Shown here: piece by piece, positions 27,227 to 35,020 of the stretch
Layout: each line of letters begins with the position of its first letter
Numbering within the stretch: position 1 is the stretch's first letter
NCBI GenBank assembly: GCA_963776935.1
Contig: CAVZOP010000006.1
Span: forward strand, 248,001 to 312,000
Source of the DNA: JALOLG01 sp963776935
GTDB lineage: Bacteria; Actinomycetota; Acidimicrobiia; Acidimicrobiales; Ilumatobacteraceae
Reading direction: 5' to 3'
DNA length: 64,000 nt
Notes under the pieces: model-generated
Databases searched by the model: none
What the model saw: only the letters and a program-made list of their open reading frames with translations
Told to the model about the DNA's origin: nothing
Position numbers and translations under genes: made by a program

Positions 27227-28873
27227 ATGAGCACAGTGCTGCGCACCCACGACGTCGCCAATCAGGTCCCTCCACTCGCGGGATACGACGTCTTCGGCGC
27301 TGACGCGGCGCTGGTCGAGGCGCTCGACCGGAACGGTGCGAGCTGGGCGTCAGCTGACCTGCATGAGCTCGGCCGGCTTGCCGGCGCACCTGCCTCGCTG
27401 GAACAGGGCCGCCTGGCGGAGGCCAACCGGCCGGTGCTGCAGACCCACGACCGGTATGGCAACCGCATCGATGTCGTCGAGTACCACCCCGCCTATCACC
27501 AATTGATGACGACGGCGATCGGGCATGGCCTGCATGCCGCACCGTGGTCGGACGGGCGGTCCGGCGCCCATGTGGCACGGGCGGCCAAGGTGATCACCTG
27601 GTATCAGGTGGACGGCGGCCACGTCTGCCCGATCTCGATGACGTATTCGGTGATCCCTGCGTTGCGACACAACGCACGGCTGGCAACCGAGTGGGAACCT
27701 CGGATCTGCTCGCGCTCCTACGATCCGGCCGACCGCCCCGCATCACTGAAGACCGGCGCCACGTGTGGGATGGCCATGACCGAGAAGCAGGGCGGGTCCG
27801 ATGTCCGTACCAACACCACGACTGCCCGAACGATCGGCGACGGCGAATACCTGCTGATCGGCCACAAGTGGTTCTGTTCCGCCCCGATGTCGGACGGGTT
27901 CTTGATGCTCGCCCAGGCGCCGGCCGGGCTGTCGTGCTTCTGGGTGCCGCGGTGGACTCCCGACGGCGGGCGCAACGTGATCGCCATCCAACGCCTCAAG
28001 GACAAGCTCGGCGATCGCTCGAACGCCTCGAGCGAGATCGAGCTGCTCGACACCTGGGGCGTCCTCGTCGGCGACGAAGGTGCGGGCGTGCGGACGATCA
28101 TCGAGATGGTCAGCCACACCCGTCTCGACTGCACGCTCGGCTCGGCAGCCATCATGCGCCAGTGCGTGGCACAGGCGACGTGGCACGCGCACCACCGCCA
28201 GGCGTTCGGTGCGGTGCTCGACGATCAGCCACTGATGGCGAACGTGCTCGCCGACCTCGCCATCGAGTCGGAGGCGACCACTGCGGCCGCCCTCCGTCTC
28301 GCTCGAGCGTTCGACGCCGCTCCCGATGACGAGCACGAGATGGCGCTGAAGCGCCTCGTCACGCCGGTCATCAAGTACTGGACGTGCAAACGGGCGCCGC
28401 AGCACGCGGCAGAAGCGCTCGAGTGTCTCGGTGGCGCCGGGTTCGTCGAGGAATCGGGGCTGCCCCGCCTGTACCGGCAGAGCCCGGTCAACGGTGTGTG
28501 GGAGGGATCGGGCAACGTGATCTGCCTCGACGTACTGCGAGCACTCAAGCGAGCTCCCGAGACGCTGACGGCCTACTGGGCGGAGGTCAGCGCTGCGGCT
28601 GGTGGTGATCCCCGTTTCGACCGGGCGCTCACCGACCTGCGCACCGAGATGAACGACCTCGGTGACGCCGAGGCGCGCGCCCGCCGTCTCGTGGAGCGCC
28701 TCGCGCTGGTCTTCCAGGGCTCACTACTGGTTCGGCATGCGCCGTCCGCGGTGGCGGACGCGTTCTGCGCCTCGCGGCTGGCAGATGACGGCGGTCGCAC
28801 GTTCGGCACCCTGCCGTCCGGCGTCGACACCCGCTGCATCGTCGATCGCGCCCGGCCGGCCCATACGTCCTGA
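27227..28873 (+). CDS. aidB: Acyl-CoA dehydrogenase, AidB type
   Basis: A 548-aa flavoprotein of the acyl-CoA dehydrogenase superfamily, AidB branch: length exceeds ordinary ~380-aa enzymes and the AidB signatures CGMAMTEKQGGSDVRTNTT, RLKDKLGDRSNASSEIE and CLGGAGFVEESGLPRLYRQ are present. AidB of E. coli binds DNA and FAD in the adaptive alkylation response; the actinobacterial role is less clear. There is no Shine-Dalgarno: TAGCCT (27215-27220) lies six bases before ATG 27227, indicating a leaderless transcript. It ends before a strong bidirectional hairpin. Confidence 0.9.
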   Translation: MSTVLRTHDVANQVPPLAGYDVFGADAALVEALDRNGASWASADLHELGRLAGAPASLEQGRLAEANRPVLQTHDRYGNRIDVVEYHPAYHQLMTTAIGHGLHAAPWSDGRSGAHVARAAKVITWYQVDGGHVCPISMTYSVIPALRHNARLATEWEPRICSRSYDPADRPASLKTGATCGMAMTEKQGGSDVRTNTTTARTIGDGEYLLIGHKWFCSAPMSDGFLMLAQAPAGLSCFWVPRWTPDGGRNVIAIQRLKDKLGDRSNASSEIELLDTWGVLVGDEGAGVRTIIEMVSHTRLDCTLGSAAIMRQCVAQATWHAHHRQAFGAVLDDQPLMANVLADLAIESEATTAAALRLARAFDAAPDDEHEMALKRLVTPVIKYWTCKRAPQHAAEALECLGGAGFVEESGLPRLYRQSPVNGVWEGSGNVICLDVLRALKRAPETLTAYWAEVSAAAGGDPRFDRALTDLRTEMNDLGDAEARARRLVERLALVFQGSLLVRHAPSAVADAFCASRLADDGGRTFGTLPSGVDTRCIVDRARPAHTS

Positions 28874-28932
28874 CCCACGCACCGACCCCGGGGAAGCGCG
28901 TTCATGACCCGAAAGTCTCTGGGAGCCCGGAC

Positions 28933-28966
28933 CGATCAGCCAGCCGGGTGAACGGCTGGCTGATCG
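28933..28966. terminator. Perfect hairpin between convergent genes
   Basis: A 14-bp perfect stem (left arm CGATCAGCCAGCCG, 28933-28946) with a 6-nt loop GGTGAA stands between the aidB-like gene and the convergent secreted-protein gene. It can work in both directions. No T-tract is present on either side. Confidence 0.7.
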
Positions 28967-28981
28967 ACCATCGGCGATGGA

Positions 28982-29554
28982 TCAGGGGCAGTCGACGGCG
29001 GGGTTCCAGGCGGCGAGCTCGCCGGCGGGGTTGTTCTTCCACACCCAGGCATGGAGGTCGTAGTGGACCGGCATGCCGGGTTCGTGGCCCTCCATCGGTC
29101 CCTCGAACGGTTCTCCGAACAGGGTCGGTCGGTCGTCGTCGGTGGCGACGTCGCCGTCGGCGTCGGCTCGGAGGTACTCGATCGCGGCGAGGCGGGGTCG
29201 GCCGTTGCGGTCGGGCGCGTAGACCAGAACCTCGGGCAACGTCGGATCGATGTTGGTGTCGCCGATGTGCTGTGGATGGACGTAGTGGTAGCCCATGCCG
29301 CCCACGCCGGGGAGCTCGACACACACGTCAGTGGGTAGGTAGCCGGCGGCGATCGCAGCGGCGGGGTCGCGGTACGCGGCGGTGGCCTCGGTGATCACCT
29401 TGCGTTGAGCGCCGGTGAGGGTGCCCGCCGGGTCGGGTCGTTGCTGGGCGGAGGCGGCGATCGCGGTGCCGGTGATGGCAGCGGCGACAGTCAGGCCGAA
29501 GACGGTGGTCCGCCGGATCCTGCGGGTGGTCACGGTGCGGGACTCGTTGCTCAT
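28982..29554 (-). CDS. Small secreted protein of unknown function, His/Asp-rich
   Basis: A 190-aa exported protein. AAGGAGA precedes ATG 29554 by 5 nt. The signal peptide has a basic start (TTRRIRRT), a hydrophobic core (VFGLTVAAAITGTAIA) and a cleavage-like ASAQQ near residue 35. The mature part has a pattern I associate with a widespread uncharacterised actinobacterial family: GMGYHYVHPQHIG, LPEVLVYAPD, AAIEYLRAD, LFGEPFEGPMEGHEPGMPVH and YDLHAWVWKNNPAG. The many conserved His residues suggest metal binding (inference). The GGGTT array lies just upstream, and another small secreted protein follows in the same direction. Confidence 0.82.
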   Translation of the reverse strand: MSNESRTVTTRRIRRTTVFGLTVAAAITGTAIAASAQQRPDPAGTLTGAQRKVITEATAAYRDPAAAIAAGYLPTDVCVELPGVGGMGYHYVHPQHIGDTNIDPTLPEVLVYAPDRNGRPRLAAIEYLRADADGDVATDDDRPTLFGEPFEGPMEGHEPGMPVHYDLHAWVWKNNPAGELAAWNPAVDCP

Positions 29555-29574
29555 TGGATTCTCCTTGTTGGACT

Positions 29575-29652
29575 GGGTTGGGTTGGGTTGGGTTGGGTTG
29601 GTGGGTTGGGTTGGACTGTGGGTTGGGTTGGGTTGGGGTGATGGGTTGGGGG
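29575..29652 (+). repeat. GGGTT tandem array (G-quadruplex-capable)
   Basis: Five exact GGGTT units (29575-29599) are followed by interrupted GGGTT and GGTT units to a GGGGG at 29652. The array lies in the 118-nt spacer between two small secreted-protein genes, both on the minus strand, immediately upstream of the first gene's ribosome-binding site. Four or more G3 runs with 2-nt loops on the plus strand meet the classical G-quadruplex pattern; the minus-strand transcript would be C-rich. It could be a phase-variable or regulatory element. Confidence 0.85.
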
Positions 29653-29672
29653 ACGGTCGCCGTTCGACGTCT

Positions 29673-30047
29673 TCACGGGATCGTCGGGGACGGCGACGGG
29701 CAGGCGTCGGAGCGTTCGGGGTTCCACGTGTGTTGGTACCGGCCGTCGACGGCGTCGTCGGGGTTCCACGTGTGTTGGTAGCGGCCGTCGACGGCGTCGT
29801 CGGGGTTCAGCGTGTGTTCGTAGCCGTCGACGGTGTCGTCGGGGTTCAGCGTGTGCTGGTAGCGGCCGTCGATCGCGTTGTCGGGGTTCCAGGTGTGCTG
29901 GCGGCCGCTGACGACGACGCGGGGGTGCCAGGTGTGGCAGGTGGTCGTAGCGTCGTCGCCGGCGCCCGAGACAGTGCCTCCGATGGCGATCACGGCCACT
30001 GTGGCGAGGCCGAGAGTCGCGATCCGCTGGGTGGTGGAGCGTGTCAT
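29673..30047 (-). CDS. Secreted tandem-repeat protein (HTWNPDD repeats)
   Basis: A 124-aa exported protein. ATG 30047 is preceded by GAAAGG. Residues 1-30 form a signal peptide (TLGLATVAVIAIGGTVSGAG). Residues 50-111 are four full and one partial copies of a ~14-residue unit, consensus QHTWNPDDAVDGRY, then a short tail rich in Ser and Pro. I do not recognise the family. The periodic aromatic/His/Asp pattern suggests surface, metal or polysaccharide binding, which is only a guess. It follows the LLM gene on the same strand and precedes the GGGTT array and a second secreted protein. Confidence 0.72.
   Translation of the reverse strand: MTRSTTQRIATLGLATVAVIAIGGTVSGAGDDATTTCHTWHPRVVVSGRQHTWNPDNAIDGRYQHTLNPDDTVDGYEHTLNPDDAVDGRYQHTWNPDDAVDGRYQHTWNPERSDACPSPSPTIP
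29715..29900 (-). repeat. Tandem ~42-bp coding repeats
   Basis: In-gene repeats of about 42 bp (one copy is 39 bp) encode the HTWNPDDAVDGRY units of the secreted repeat protein. The copies are very similar at DNA level (recurring GTCGTCGGGGTTCCACGTGT), so they can expand or contract by slippage. They adjoin one another without spacers. Confidence 0.85.
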
Positions 30048-30096
30048 GGGTTCGATGCCTTTCGTGCGGTGGGATGTTCGTGATGGGGGTGAGTGG

Positions 30097-31032
30097 TCAC
30101 GCCGCGACGCCCACTCGGGCGGCGGCGGTGATGGCGTCGGCGAGATCCAGGTACTCCTCGACCTCGCTCGTCGACGCCTGCAGGTCGAGGATCACTTGCC
30201 GCGCACCGATCTCGAATGCCCCGCGCACGTCCGCCGCGATCTGCTCGACCGAGCCGTGGTACGTGGGACGATCCGCGCCGAGCGGCACCAGCGAGTGGTG
30301 CACGTTGGCGCGCACCACCATCGAGAGGCGGCCCGGGTTGCGGCCCGCCGTCTCGGCGGCCGACAGCACCATCGCCCACATGGCTGCCGTCGTCGGGAGG
30401 TCGAGGCCGGTGGGGGTCCAGCCATCCGCGCGACGTCCGGCCCGCTCGAGTCCCACGGGCGTGTACGCGGCGAGCAGGATCGGCGGACGGGGCTGCTGCA
30501 CCGGCCGGGGCCGGAAGCTCGAGAGCGCGACGCGGAAGTCGCGGCCCTCGTAGCTGACCGCTTCGACGCCCGGTCGCCAGAGCGCTTCGAACGCGTCGAG
30601 GAGGTCGTCTTGCCGGCTCGCCAGTTCACGCTGTGGCACGCCCACGGCGTCGTACTCGTCGACCGACCACCCGAGGCCGAGCCCGACGTCGAGCCGGCCC
30701 CGGCTCAGCACGTCGAGCGAGGCGAGCGACCGGGCGAGCAGCGCCGGCCGGTACCACGGCGCGACCAGCACGTTGGTGCCGAGCCGGATCGTGGTCGTCG
30801 ACGCGGCGACGATCGCCAGGGTGACGAGCGGGTCGAGTGCGACGGCCATCGCCGCGGGCAGCAAGCCTTCGGGGTTGCCGGGATACGCGGAACGGGGTGC
30901 CACGGGGGCGAGGAGGCGGTCGAGCGCCCACAACGAGGCATACCCGCGCTCCTCGGCCCCGACGGCCATGGCGACGACGTGGTCAGGGCCGGCGAAGTGC
31001 CCGATCTGGGCGATGCCGAGTCCGATCTCCAT
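30097..31032 (-). CDS. LLM-class F420-dependent oxidoreductase
   Basis: A 311-aa luciferase-like monooxygenase-fold enzyme, TIGR03619-like in layout. Motifs: GAEERGYASLWALDRLLAP, DPLVTLAIVAASTTTIRLGT, LDVLSRGRLDVGLGLGWS and FRPRPVQQPRPPILLAAYTP. It begins 9 nt downstream of the MBL gene and shares its strand, so the two form a small operon downstream of a large XRE-STAND regulator. Cofactor is probably F420 by family; substrate unknown. Confidence 0.88.
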   Translation of the reverse strand: MEIGLGIAQIGHFAGPDHVVAMAVGAEERGYASLWALDRLLAPVAPRSAYPGNPEGLLPAAMAVALDPLVTLAIVAASTTTIRLGTNVLVAPWYRPALLARSLASLDVLSRGRLDVGLGLGWSVDEYDAVGVPQRELASRQDDLLDAFEALWRPGVEAVSYEGRDFRVALSSFRPRPVQQPRPPILLAAYTPVGLERAGRRADGWTPTGLDLPTTAAMWAMVLSAAETAGRNPGRLSMVVRANVHHSLVPLGADRPTYHGSVEQIAADVRGAFEIGARQVILDLQASTSEVEEYLDLADAITAAARVGVAA

Positions 31033-31041
31033 GGCGGACGC

Positions 31042-31941
31042 TCACGCCCCGACGCCGACGAGCGCGGTGTCGTCGTCGTCTGTCTGGACGGTGTCGTTGT
31101 CGCGGTTGGCGTCGCCCGCGGTCGCGGCGGCGAGGAGGATGGCATCGAGGTCGGCTTGCCCCGGCAGCGGCGCCATCGGGACCGTCGGGAGCTCGCGCAG
31201 GAGTGTGATCGCCTCCTGGAACCGGTCGCCGTCCAGGGGCGCCATGTGGCCGCCGGCCACCGCAGTGGGACGAAGGCGGGCGATCTCGTCGACGGTCGCG
31301 ACGAATCGCGCCGGATCGGTCATCGCCACCCACGGGCTGATCATCTGGGCGAAGAACGTGAAGCTCTCCCTCCACATCTCGTAGGGGACATCGTCGGACT
31401 CGGTGACGTGGCCGGGCAGGAGAGACGCGAAGCTGTCCACCGCCCAGTAGACGCCGGTCGTGGAGTCGTACAGGCCGCGGGTCGTGGGCGAGTCGAAGAT
31501 CGGCGGACGCACGGCGACGAACGTGCGGTCGCCGGCGTCGAAGGACTCACCGGGGTTGACCCACCGCATGCGGTCGAGCGGCAGCTCCATCGCGCGCGAG
31601 GTCCGTTCGACGGTGAACCAGTTGGTCACGAGCGTGGCCTTCGGGCAGGCGTCGAGGACGGCCGGCAGGTTGCCGATGTGGTCGTGATCGTCGTGGGACA
31701 GGAACACCCAGCGGACGTCGGCCGGGTCGACGATGGAGAACGCGGCCTCCATCCACTCGTACCGCGACAGCTCGTTGCCGGTGTCGACGATCACCGGCTC
31801 GGCACCGGTGATGACCATCGAGTTGATCGAGACGTAGGTGCCGGGCGGCCCGGGCACCAGCTCGGGGATCACGAAGGTGTCGGGCGCCACGCGGTACGGG
31901 GCGTTGACGCCGACTGGCGAGGGGGCTGGTGGCGTGTACAT
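31042..31941 (-). CDS. MBL-fold protein of the flavodiiron-like (ODP) type
   Basis: A 299-aa metallo-beta-lactamase-fold protein. The metal motif SHDDHDHIGN fits the H-x-[D/E]-x-D-H pattern of the oxygen-binding diiron domain rather than HxHxDH hydrolases, with the bridging Asp in YWAVDSFASLLP and a C-terminal His in AGGHMAPLDG. The position that often supplies another His reads LVTNWF. There is no flavodoxin domain, so it is a stand-alone ODP-like protein, possibly a redox or peroxide/NO enzyme. AAAGGA precedes ATG 31941. Two CACGTG-containing direct repeats sit upstream. Confidence 0.82.
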   Translation of the reverse strand: MYTPPAPSPVGVNAPYRVAPDTFVIPELVPGPPGTYVSINSMVITGAEPVIVDTGNELSRYEWMEAAFSIVDPADVRWVFLSHDDHDHIGNLPAVLDACPKATLVTNWFTVERTSRAMELPLDRMRWVNPGESFDAGDRTFVAVRPPIFDSPTTRGLYDSTTGVYWAVDSFASLLPGHVTESDDVPYEMWRESFTFFAQMISPWVAMTDPARFVATVDEIARLRPTAVAGGHMAPLDGDRFQEAITLLRELPTVPMAPLPGQADLDAILLAAATAGDANRDNDTVQTDDDDTALVGVGA

Positions 31942-32044
31942 CGGATGTCCTTTCGCTTGGGTCTGACGACCATCGGTAGCGACGACTCTCGATGAACGGC
32001 CTGCTCCAGGCCATGAAGGTCACCCACATGTCGCCCACAGTTCC

Positions 32045-32076
32045 GCCACGTGCGTGACGTGCGCCACGTGTGTGAC
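32045..32076. promoter_or_regulatory. Direct repeat with CACGTG cores, candidate operator
   Basis: GCCACGTGCGTGAC (32045-32058) and GCCACGTGTGTGAC (32063-32076) are near-identical copies spaced 18 bp apart, each containing the palindrome CACGTG. They lie about 105-135 bp upstream of the MBL/LLM operon start and just after the end of the STAND regulator gene. A two-site operator for that regulator is a reasonable guess. Confidence 0.4.
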
Positions 32077-32085
32077 GGCGTGGGC

Positions 32086-34389
32086 TCAGTCCGTGAACCA
32101 CCCCCAGACCGCCCCGGGGTCGAGGGCGGCTCCCTCGTCCCACAGCTCGGCGAATCGGGCCGCGCCGACGCGGGCGACGAGCGCGTCCGAGCGCCGCGTC
32201 GTCAACGCCGTCAGGTACGGCACCGGAACCGCGCCAAGCCGCCGGCGGTGGGCGGCGACGAAGCCGAGGGCGCGGCCGGCCAACTCGGTCTCGCCGATCG
32301 CGGTCCACGCCGCGGAGAGCGCCTCCAGGGACCACACGAGGCCGTTCTCATCGCCGAGATTCAGCCGCCGCCGAATCGCCTGTTCGTGGATCGGCACTGC
32401 CCAGTGCGGATGGCCGGCCATCGTGAGCACCGAAGCCAGGTTGTCGTCGACCCAGCTGAGCGTGAAGAAGTTGCCGTGCTCGGTGAGCAAGCGGCGGCTG
32501 CGGCGGCACAGGCGGAGCGCCTCCCTGAGCTCACCGATCTCGACGGTCGTCAGGCTCAGGTTGTTGAGCACGATCGCCACGAGCCGGTCGTCGCCATGCG
32601 ATTCGCACATGTCGAGCGACTGGCGGAACAGCGCGTCCGCCCGTTCGTACTCCGCTCGGTCGAGGGCGATCACACCGCGGTTGTTGAGGCACGATGCCGT
32701 GCCGGGCTCGTCGCCGGCCGCCTCGTACAGGGCGACGGCCCGCTCGAGCTCCACCTCGGCGGCGTCGAGGTGGCCGAGGCAGCGATTCATCACGCCCAAG
32801 GCCTTCTGGGCCTTCCCGCGGCTGGCGGCGGTACCGCCCGGCGGCGCCAACGCGTCGCTCAGCCACGCCACACCCTCGCTCCACCGCGATCGGATGTCCC
32901 AGAACCGCTGCAGGCCGCCGACGAGACGCAGGCCGGCATCGATCGCCTCATCGGTGCCCTGCGCGGCCAGCCGCCGCCTCACAGCTCGCAGGTTCGGCAG
33001 CTCCTGGTCGAGCAAGTCGAGCCACTCGCCCTGGTCCGGTCCGAACAAGGCCGGCTCGGCTCGCTCGACCAGATCGACCGCCCACTCGGTGAGTCGCGTG
33101 CGGGCGAGCTCGGCACCGTCGGATTCGTCCAGCTTCAGTCGTGCGAACTGGCGCGTCGTCTCGAACATCTCGATCCGGATGCCGGGGCCGGACCCTGCCG
33201 GTTCGACGGCGATCAGGTGCGCTTCGGCCAGGATCTGCACGAGGTCGAAGAACGTCGGCGTCGAGGTGGACGGCAATCCCCATACCGCCATCGCCGCCTC
33301 CGTCGACGCTCCGGTTGCGAACACACCGAGCGCGGCGAATGCCTCCTGCGCCGCCGGGGGCAGGAGCCGGAAGCTCCACTCCAGTGCGGCGCGCATGCTC
33401 CGGTGTTGCGTTGGGGCGTCACTGCGACCGCTGCTGAGCAGGTCGAGGACCTGGTCGAGGTGCCTGAGCATCTCCGTCGGAGCCACGATCCGGGATCGAG
33501 CCGCCGCCAGTTCGATCGCCAGGGGCAGACCGTCGAGCCGGACGCAGAGCTCGGCGACCGCGGCGAGGTCGTCATCGCCCTGCCCGACACCGAACCCGGT
33601 CGCCGCCGCGCGCTCGCGGAACAGGCGCACACCCGGCCGGTTGGCCATGTCGTCGCTGCTGCCGTCGAGGGCTCGGACCACGAATCGCACCTCGCCGGCG
33701 ATCCGCAGCGGGACCCGGCTGGTTGCGACGATGCGCACATCGGGACAGGATCGCATCAGGGTTGCGACGTCGCCGGCGGCGTCCGGTATCTGCTCCATGT
33801 TGTCGAGCACGAGCGTCAGCGAGAGCGACGCCAGGTGCTCGACGAGCGACTGCAGGTGGGTCCGCGTCGGTCCGTGCTCCACACCCAACGCATCACCGAT
33901 GGTCGCCGCCAGCAGCGTGGCATCGCTCAGCGATGCCAGCGCGACGAACGCGACCGGACCGTCGAGACGCTGCGCCATCTCGAGGGCCAGGCGGGTCTTG
34001 CCGACGCCGCCCGGACCGATGAGCGTGACCAGTCGGTTGTGGCGATCTCCCACCAGCGCAAGGAGCTCATCGAGGCTCGAGCCGTCGTCCACGAACGAAT
34101 CGAGCGCGAGTGGCGGGCGTGCCCGGGGAGTGACGGGAGACGGTGCAGCGGCGGGGTCGACGTCGGGGCGGGCCTGCCGCTCGAAGGCGACCCGCTCCTC
34201 ACCCGCGAGTCCGAGGCCGTCGGCCAACGCGACCGCGGTGTGGAGTCGAGGTCGGGCGTTGACACCACGTTCGAGGTCGCTGATCGCGCGGGTGCTCACG
34301 AACGCCCGAGCCGCGAGCTCCTCCTGGCTCAGCCCGGCCTGGCGGCGATGACGCCGAAGCATCGCTCCGAACGTCGCATCCCCGGCCAC
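32086..34389 (-). CDS. XRE-type STAND-ATPase transcriptional regulator with TPR-like repeats
   Basis: A 767-aa signal-integrating regulator. Order of domains: XRE HTH (residues ~5-60, LSQEELAARAFVSTRAISDL), NB-ARC/STAND ATPase with P-loop GPGGVGKTRLA (~121-131), Walker B LTLVLDNMEQI (~195) and SRVPLRIAGEVRF, winged-helix-like region (EWSFRLLPPAAQEAFAALGV), and a C-terminal helical TPR-like array (~500-720; CLNNRGVIALDRAEYERADALF). GTG 34389 lacks a Shine-Dalgarno but has TACACT seven bases upstream, so the message is probably leaderless. It precedes the MBL/LLM genes on the same strand. Confidence 0.9.
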   Translation of the reverse strand: MAGDATFGAMLRRHRRQAGLSQEELAARAFVSTRAISDLERGVNARPRLHTAVALADGLGLAGEERVAFERQARPDVDPAAAPSPVTPRARPPLALDSFVDDGSSLDELLALVGDRHNRLVTLIGPGGVGKTRLALEMAQRLDGPVAFVALASLSDATLLAATIGDALGVEHGPTRTHLQSLVEHLASLSLTLVLDNMEQIPDAAGDVATLMRSCPDVRIVATSRVPLRIAGEVRFVVRALDGSSDDMANRPGVRLFRERAAATGFGVGQGDDDLAAVAELCVRLDGLPLAIELAAARSRIVAPTEMLRHLDQVLDLLSSGRSDAPTQHRSMRAALEWSFRLLPPAAQEAFAALGVFATGASTEAAMAVWGLPSTSTPTFFDLVQILAEAHLIAVEPAGSGPGIRIEMFETTRQFARLKLDESDGAELARTRLTEWAVDLVERAEPALFGPDQGEWLDLLDQELPNLRAVRRRLAAQGTDEAIDAGLRLVGGLQRFWDIRSRWSEGVAWLSDALAPPGGTAASRGKAQKALGVMNRCLGHLDAAEVELERAVALYEAAGDEPGTASCLNNRGVIALDRAEYERADALFRQSLDMCESHGDDRLVAIVLNNLSLTTVEIGELREALRLCRRSRRLLTEHGNFFTLSWVDDNLASVLTMAGHPHWAVPIHEQAIRRRLNLGDENGLVWSLEALSAAWTAIGETELAGRALGFVAAHRRRLGAVPVPYLTALTTRRSDALVARVGAARFAELWDEGAALDPGAVWGWFTD

Positions 34390-34537
34390 GGTCGGGAGTG
34401 TAAATCCGGCCCGGGCCGGACTGCCCAGCGTGCGTCAGTCGTGCCAGCCGTCGGCGATCAGCCCGCGCGGGTGACGCTCCGGTTGTTCGCGGTCCGATCG
34501 TCCCGGTCGTTACTGAAGAGGCTCTCAGGTTGGGAGG

Positions 34538-34590
34538 TTGACCTGCAGGTTGGCGCTCCGTAGTCTATTTATCTATGCAACTAGATAAAT
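34538..34590 (+). promoter_or_regulatory. Promoter and perfect 9-6-9 operator of the YtrA-type GntR operon
   Basis: TTGACC (34538-34543) and TAGTCT (34561-34566) form a promoter with 17-nt spacing. Covering the expected start point is a perfect inverted repeat ATTTATCTA-N6-TAGATAAAT (34567-34590), strikingly AT-rich for this genome. Repression of its own operon by the GntR protein is the natural reading. Confidence 0.7.
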
Positions 34591-34612
34591 GGTCCGACGG
34601 CAGCGGTCGCCG

Positions 34613-35020
34613 ATGATCTCGCTGCGTCTCGAGCCCCAGTCCGGGGTGTCGACCTACCTGCAGCTCGTGCAGCAAGTGCGTCAGGCGATCCAGCTCGGGG
34701 CACTCCGCGAGGGCGATCAGCTGCCGACGGTCAAAGAGGTGGTGGCCGAGCTGGCGATCAACCCCAACACGGTGCTCAAGGCGTACCGCGAGCTCGAGCA
34801 CGAGGGCTTGTGCACCGGCCGCCCGGGCGTCGGCACGTTCGTCACCCGCACCCTCACGTCACCGTCGCCGCACGTGCAGGCCAAGCTGCGCTCCGACTTG
34901 GCCCGCTGGGTCGACCGGGCCACCGGCGCTGGTCTCGACACCGAGACGATGGTCGGCCTGCTGCGTTCGGTCGTCAACGAAGCCGGCGAGGCGCGGGTCA
35001 GCGACGGGATCGTGGCATGA
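34613..35020 (+). CDS. GntR-family regulator, YtrA subfamily
   Basis: A 135-aa regulator with a full winged helix (STYLQLVQQVRQAIQLGAL, LPTVKEVVAELAINPNTVLKAYRELE) and only a short ~45-residue C-terminal dimerisation region, the mark of the YtrA subfamily, which controls ABC transporters encoded next to it. ATG 34613 is preferred because the upstream ATG 34589 lies inside the operator palindrome. Its stop overlaps the start of the ATPase gene (ATGA), so regulator, ATPase and permease form one operon. Confidence 0.92.
   Translation: MISLRLEPQSGVSTYLQLVQQVRQAIQLGALREGDQLPTVKEVVAELAINPNTVLKAYRELEHEGLCTGRPGVGTFVTRTLTSPSPHVQAKLRSDLARWVDRATGAGLDTETMVGLLRSVVNEAGEARVSDGIVA

Noticed and set aside
29715..29900. 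42-bp repeats as a CRISPR array
   Set aside because: Contiguous, in-frame protein repeats without unique spacers.
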